Positions 62,040 to 64,000 of a stretch of 64,000 nt of DNA are shown in pieces. The number at the start of each line of letters is the position of its first letter. The first letter of the stretch is position 1. This DNA comes from Bacilli bacterium (GTDB taxonomy: Bacteria; Bacillota_I; Bacilli_A; RFN20; CAG-631). The stretch lies in the NCBI GenBank assembly GCA_900754115.1, contig CAAEBM010000023.1, positions 108,513-172,512 of the forward strand, read 5' to 3'. The notes below the pieces were generated by a model. The model searched no databases, was not told the DNA's origin, and saw only the letters and a program-made list of their open reading frames with translations. The translations under genes and the position numbers were made by a program.

Positions 62040-63335
62040 ATGCCAGTTATTGTTGATGTATATGCAAGAGAAGTCATTGACTCTCGTGGAAATCCTACCG
62101 TTGAAGTAGAAGTGACAACTGAATCCGGTGCTTTTGGAAGAGCAATTGTTCCAAGTGGTGCTTCTACAGGAGAAAGAGAAGCGTTAGAATTACGCGATGG
62201 AGACAAAAAAAGATATGGTGGAAAAGGAGTTTTGACTGCAGTTGAAAATGTAAATGAAGTCATTGCTCCAGAAATTGTTGGAATGTTTGTCGATGATCAA
62301 GTTGGTATTGATAAAAAATTAATTGAATTAGACGGCACTCCTTTCAAGAAAAGATTGGGTGCAAATGCAACTTTAGGTGTATCTTTAGCTTGTGCTAGAG
62401 CAGCAGCTGATTATTATGGAATGTCTTTATATCGTTACATCGGTGGAGCAAATGCAAAAAAATTACCTGTTCCAATGATGAATGTTTTAAATGGTGGTCA
62501 ACATGCTGATTCTTCAGTAGACTTCCAAGAATTCATGATTATGCCTGTTGGTGCTCCAAGTTTAAAAGAAGCTTTACGTTGGGGTGCAGAAACCTTCCAC
62601 GCTTTAAAGAAAGTATTAAAGGATAAAGGTCATGTCACTGCAGTTGGAGATGAAGGTGGTTTCGCTCCTAATTTATCAAGCAATGAAGAACCTTTACAAG
62701 TCATTATGGAAGCTATTAAAGCCGCTGGATATGTTCCAGGAAAAGATATTTGCTTAGCAATGGATGTAGCAGCAAGCGAATTCTACAATCCTGAAACCAA
62801 AAATTATGAATTAACAAAAAGCGGTCAAGGCATTAAAACAACAGATGAAATGATTGCTTGGTATGAAGAATTAGTAGAAAAATATCCAATTATTTCGATT
62901 GAAGATGGTTTAGGAGAAAGAGACTGGGATGGTTGGAAAAAACTAACTGAACGTTTAGGCCATAAAGTTCAATTAGTTGGTGATGACTTATTTGTTACAA
63001 ATCCTTCTATTTTAAAAGAAGGAATTGAAAAAGGAATTGCCAATGCCATTTTAATTAAAGTAAACCAAATCGGTACTTTAACTGAAACATTAGATGCAAT
63101 GGAAATGGCTACAAAAGCAAAATACACAACTGTTGTTTCTCATCGTTCTGGAGAAAGTGAAGATACAACCATTGCTGATTTAGCAGTTGCTTTAAATGCT
63201 GGACAAATTAAAACAGGTTCAATGTCTCGTACTGATAGAATTGCAAAATATAACCAATTATTAAGAATTGAAGATGAATTAGGTGAAAATGCAATTTATC
63301 CTGGTTTAAATGCATTCTACAATATAAAGAAATAA
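62040..63335 (+). CDS. eno: enolase
   Basis: 2-phosphoglycerate to phosphoenolpyruvate. 431 residues: AREVIDSRGNPTVEVEV near 8, PSGASTGEREALELRD near 38, LNGGQHADSSVDFQEFMI near 155, the catalytic Glu in GDEGGFAPN near 205, SIEDGLGERDWDGW near 288 and SHRSGESEDTTIADLAVA near 365. AATAAGGAGGAA precedes ATG 62040. Also known as a surface-exposed plasminogen binder in many Gram-positives. Confidence 0.97.
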   Translation: MPVIVDVYAREVIDSRGNPTVEVEVTTESGAFGRAIVPSGASTGEREALELRDGDKKRYGGKGVLTAVENVNEVIAPEIVGMFVDDQVGIDKKLIELDGTPFKKRLGANATLGVSLACARAAADYYGMSLYRYIGGANAKKLPVPMMNVLNGGQHADSSVDFQEFMIMPVGAPSLKEALRWGAETFHALKKVLKDKGHVTAVGDEGGFAPNLSSNEEPLQVIMEAIKAAGYVPGKDICLAMDVAASEFYNPETKNYELTKSGQGIKTTDEMIAWYEELVEKYPIISIEDGLGERDWDGWKKLTERLGHKVQLVGDDLFVTNPSILKEGIEKGIANAILIKVNQIGTLTETLDAMEMATKAKYTTVVSHRSGESEDTTIADLAVALNAGQIKTGSMSRTDRIAKYNQLLRIEDELGENAIYPGLNAFYNIKK

Positions 63336-63341
63336 ATTAAT

Positions 63342-63369
63342 AAACACAAAGAAATTCTTTGTGTTTTAT
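63342..63369 (+). terminator. terminator after eno
   Basis: AAACACAAAGAA (63342-63353) and TTCTTTGTGTTT (63355-63366) form a near-perfect hairpin ending in TTTTATT. Confidence 0.8.
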
Positions 63370-63370
63370 T

Positions 63371-63455
63371 GCACCAATGGCGGAATAGGTAGACGCGTAC
63401 GTTTGAGGGGCGTATAGGGAAACCTGTGCGAGTTCAACTCTCGCTTGGTGCACCA
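63371..63455 (+). tRNA. tRNA-Leu (GAG anticodon)
   Basis: The acceptor arms GCACCAA and TTGGTGC, D-stem GCG/CGC, anticodon stem TACGT/GCGTA with loop TTGAGGG (anticodon GAG at 63405-63407), a long variable arm (TAGGGAAACCTGT) and T-arm GCGAG/CTCGC are all visible. The 3' CCA is encoded (63453-63455). The long variable arm is the class II type and the GAG reads CUU and CUC. Confidence 0.95.
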
Positions 63456-63469
63456 TCTAAAGCATACTA

Positions 63470-63489
63470 AAAGGCTATTTTGCCTTTAA
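63470..63489 (+). terminator. small hairpin downstream of tRNA-Leu
   Basis: AAAGGC and GCCTTT around TATTTT; probably a processing or termination element. Confidence 0.4.
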
Positions 63490-63526
63490 AGCCCTAAAAA
63501 ACATAAGTATTTTAGGGCTTTTTTAG
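63488..63526 (+). terminator. terminator of the tRNA-Leu transcript
   Basis: AAAGCCCTAAAA (63488-63499) pairs with TTTTAGGGCTTT (63510-63521), followed by TTT. Confidence 0.8.
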
Positions 63527-63660
63527 TTGTTGGAGTTGCCTAAAAATGGTCTAAAGTAGGATTCATAATCGAGGCTATATTTTTGTCTTTTTCTAGATTT
63601 AATAGGTCTTGAACTTTTAAAAGAATAAAAAAAGCAAATTAATAGTCTAATTTTTTTGGA

Positions 63661-63666
63661 TATAAT
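63661..63666 (+). promoter_or_regulatory. -10 box of the structured leader
   Basis: TATAAT preceding the hairpin region. The 63527-63660 interval before it holds no gene or further element that I can see. Confidence 0.45.
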
Positions 63667-63678
63667 ATAATAAAATCG

Positions 63679-63790
63679 AAATGAATAAAATTTAATTGAC
63701 GGGGCAATGATTTATTCATTTTATAAATCAAACTTGAATAATTACAGGTGGGATTTTGACAGAGTATCAGTTCGATACTTTTTTTTATTA
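63679..63790 (+). ncRNA. candidate structured leader RNA with alternative hairpins and terminator
   Basis: Stem A (AAATGAATAAA/TTTATTCATTT, 63679-63689 with 63711-63721) encloses a smaller ATTG-ACGGGG-CAAT hairpin. Stem B (GATTTAT/ATAAATC, 63709-63715 with 63723-63729) shares bases 63711-63715, so A and B exclude each other. A terminator (AGTATC/GATACT plus T8, 63763-63788) follows. It lies upstream of a secreted protein gene. Known riboswitch classes were not recognised. Confidence 0.5.
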
Positions 63791-63894
63791 TTTCAAGGAA
63801 TAAAAAAGAAAGGAGGAAATGACGAAAATGAAAATAATTTAAAAAAGAATGGTAGAAAAAAAAGAAACAAAAAAAATAAAATAAAGGAGAATTT

Positions 63895-64000
63895 ATGAAA
63901 AAAGGAAGTATTATCTTTAAACAATGTATTAAAAAAATTAGTTTTGTTTTAGTGCTAATCCTTACAATGGGGATTATAGTTCAAAGTTTAAAAACAACCA
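63895..64000 (+). CDS. start of a secreted protein gene (partial)
   Basis: ATG 63895 follows TAAAGGAGAATTT, an ideal ribosome site. The visible 35 residues are a Sec-type signal: positively charged start (MKKGSIIFKQCIKK) and hydrophobic core (SFVLVLILTMGIIV). The rest is outside the window; a lipoprotein Cys is not yet seen, so a wall-anchored or secreted protein is possible. A seven-codon frame (63819-63842) with its own AAGGAGG site lies before it. Confidence 0.6.
   Translation, partial: MKKGSIIFKQCIKKISFVLVLILTMGIIVQSLKTT

Noticed and set aside
63470..63526. Attachment-site duplication after tRNA-Leu
   Set aside because: The repeats there are hairpin arms of terminators rather than copies of the tRNA 3' end.
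63819..63842. Seven-codon leader peptide
   Set aside because: The ribosome site is good, but the peptide has no regulatory codons; it is mentioned only as context and not annotated as a gene.
63707..63898. A 63-residue frame before the secreted protein gene
   Set aside because: It runs through the terminator hairpin and the ribosome site of the next gene, and its tail is a simple Lys/Asn repeat without protein character.
1..64000. Mycoplasma-type code (UGA = Trp)
   Set aside because: RF2 is present and several genes end in TGA overlapping the next start, so UGA is a stop.
1..64000. CRISPR arrays, insertion sequences, prophage or integrase genes
   Set aside because: I saw no direct-repeat spacer arrays, transposases or terminal inverted repeats. 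The tRNA-Leu is a possible integration site, but no repeat of its 3' end is visible before the window ends.

Overview
The window comes from the chromosome of a low-G+C Gram-positive bacterium of the Bacilli/Mollicutes-like branch, most plausibly an uncultured anaerobic gut lineage near Erysipelotrichales or RF39-type Bacilli. The signs are very A+T-rich DNA, strong Shine-Dalgarno sites (GGAGG, GGTGA), a one-piece pyruvate:ferredoxin oxidoreductase beside a Rex redox repressor, a very short (about 75 nt) SRP RNA, a T-box on asnS, and many diderm-independent lipoproteins. The code is the standard bacterial one: UGA is used as a stop, and prfB (RF2) is present with its own programmed frameshift, which argues against the Mycoplasma UGA=Trp code.

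Layout. 1-3330: edge fragment, nagA, a DnaQ-fold exonuclease, rlmH, and convergent alr. 3534-8376: nifJ, then yebC-trmL. 8406-13647: a cytosolic GHL10-type glycosyl hydrolase-like protein, a membrane thioredoxin-like protein divergent from a 4-TM protein, a DUF3892-like gene and two orphan small genes. 13732-17970: rnj-maf, a Tyr-rich small protein and a lipoprotein whose promoter spacer is a 15-T tract. 17993-19647: fba-cysQ-like. 19846-25326: secA-prfB-yitT-folD-DUF951 in one run. 25418-29432: two tandem ABC ATPase-permease fusions, the first frameshifted. 29500-32543: pncB-ispF-gltX. 32569-35419: def, a Cys-rich membrane peptide, yihY-like, GNAT, upp. 35459-39172: a large polytopic membrane protein, then a Y-family polymerase with its YolD partner. 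39180-43974: T-box-asnS, recR, ybaB, dnaX, tadA. 44093-49082: GDPD lipoprotein, SRP RNA, EF-G-like GTPase. 49168-50469: ktrA, rex. 50502-53259: a three-gene sugar catabolism operon. 53378-58449: membrane proteins and an InlB-repeat lipoprotein. 58538-63335: glycerol-1-phosphate dehydrogenase/cytidylyltransferase pair, gpmI, eno. 63371-64000: tRNA-Leu(GAG), a structured leader region and the start of a secreted protein gene.

The genes give a coherent anaerobic picture: glycolysis (fba, gpmI, eno) feeding pyruvate to PFOR, with Rex likely sensing NADH; amino-sugar use (nagA); the MEP pathway (ispF); NAD salvage (pncB); and translation, RNA decay and replication/repair housekeeping. Most of the window is ordinary. 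The items most worth a second look are the homopolymer-containing promoter of the 16582 lipoprotein (possible phase variation), the mutually exclusive hairpins after the tRNA-Leu, the palindrome over the -35 box of the 57673 gene, the altered catalytic motifs of FolD, and the G1P dehydrogenase/nucleotidyltransferase pair. I see no CRISPR array, insertion sequence, prophage or rRNA operon.
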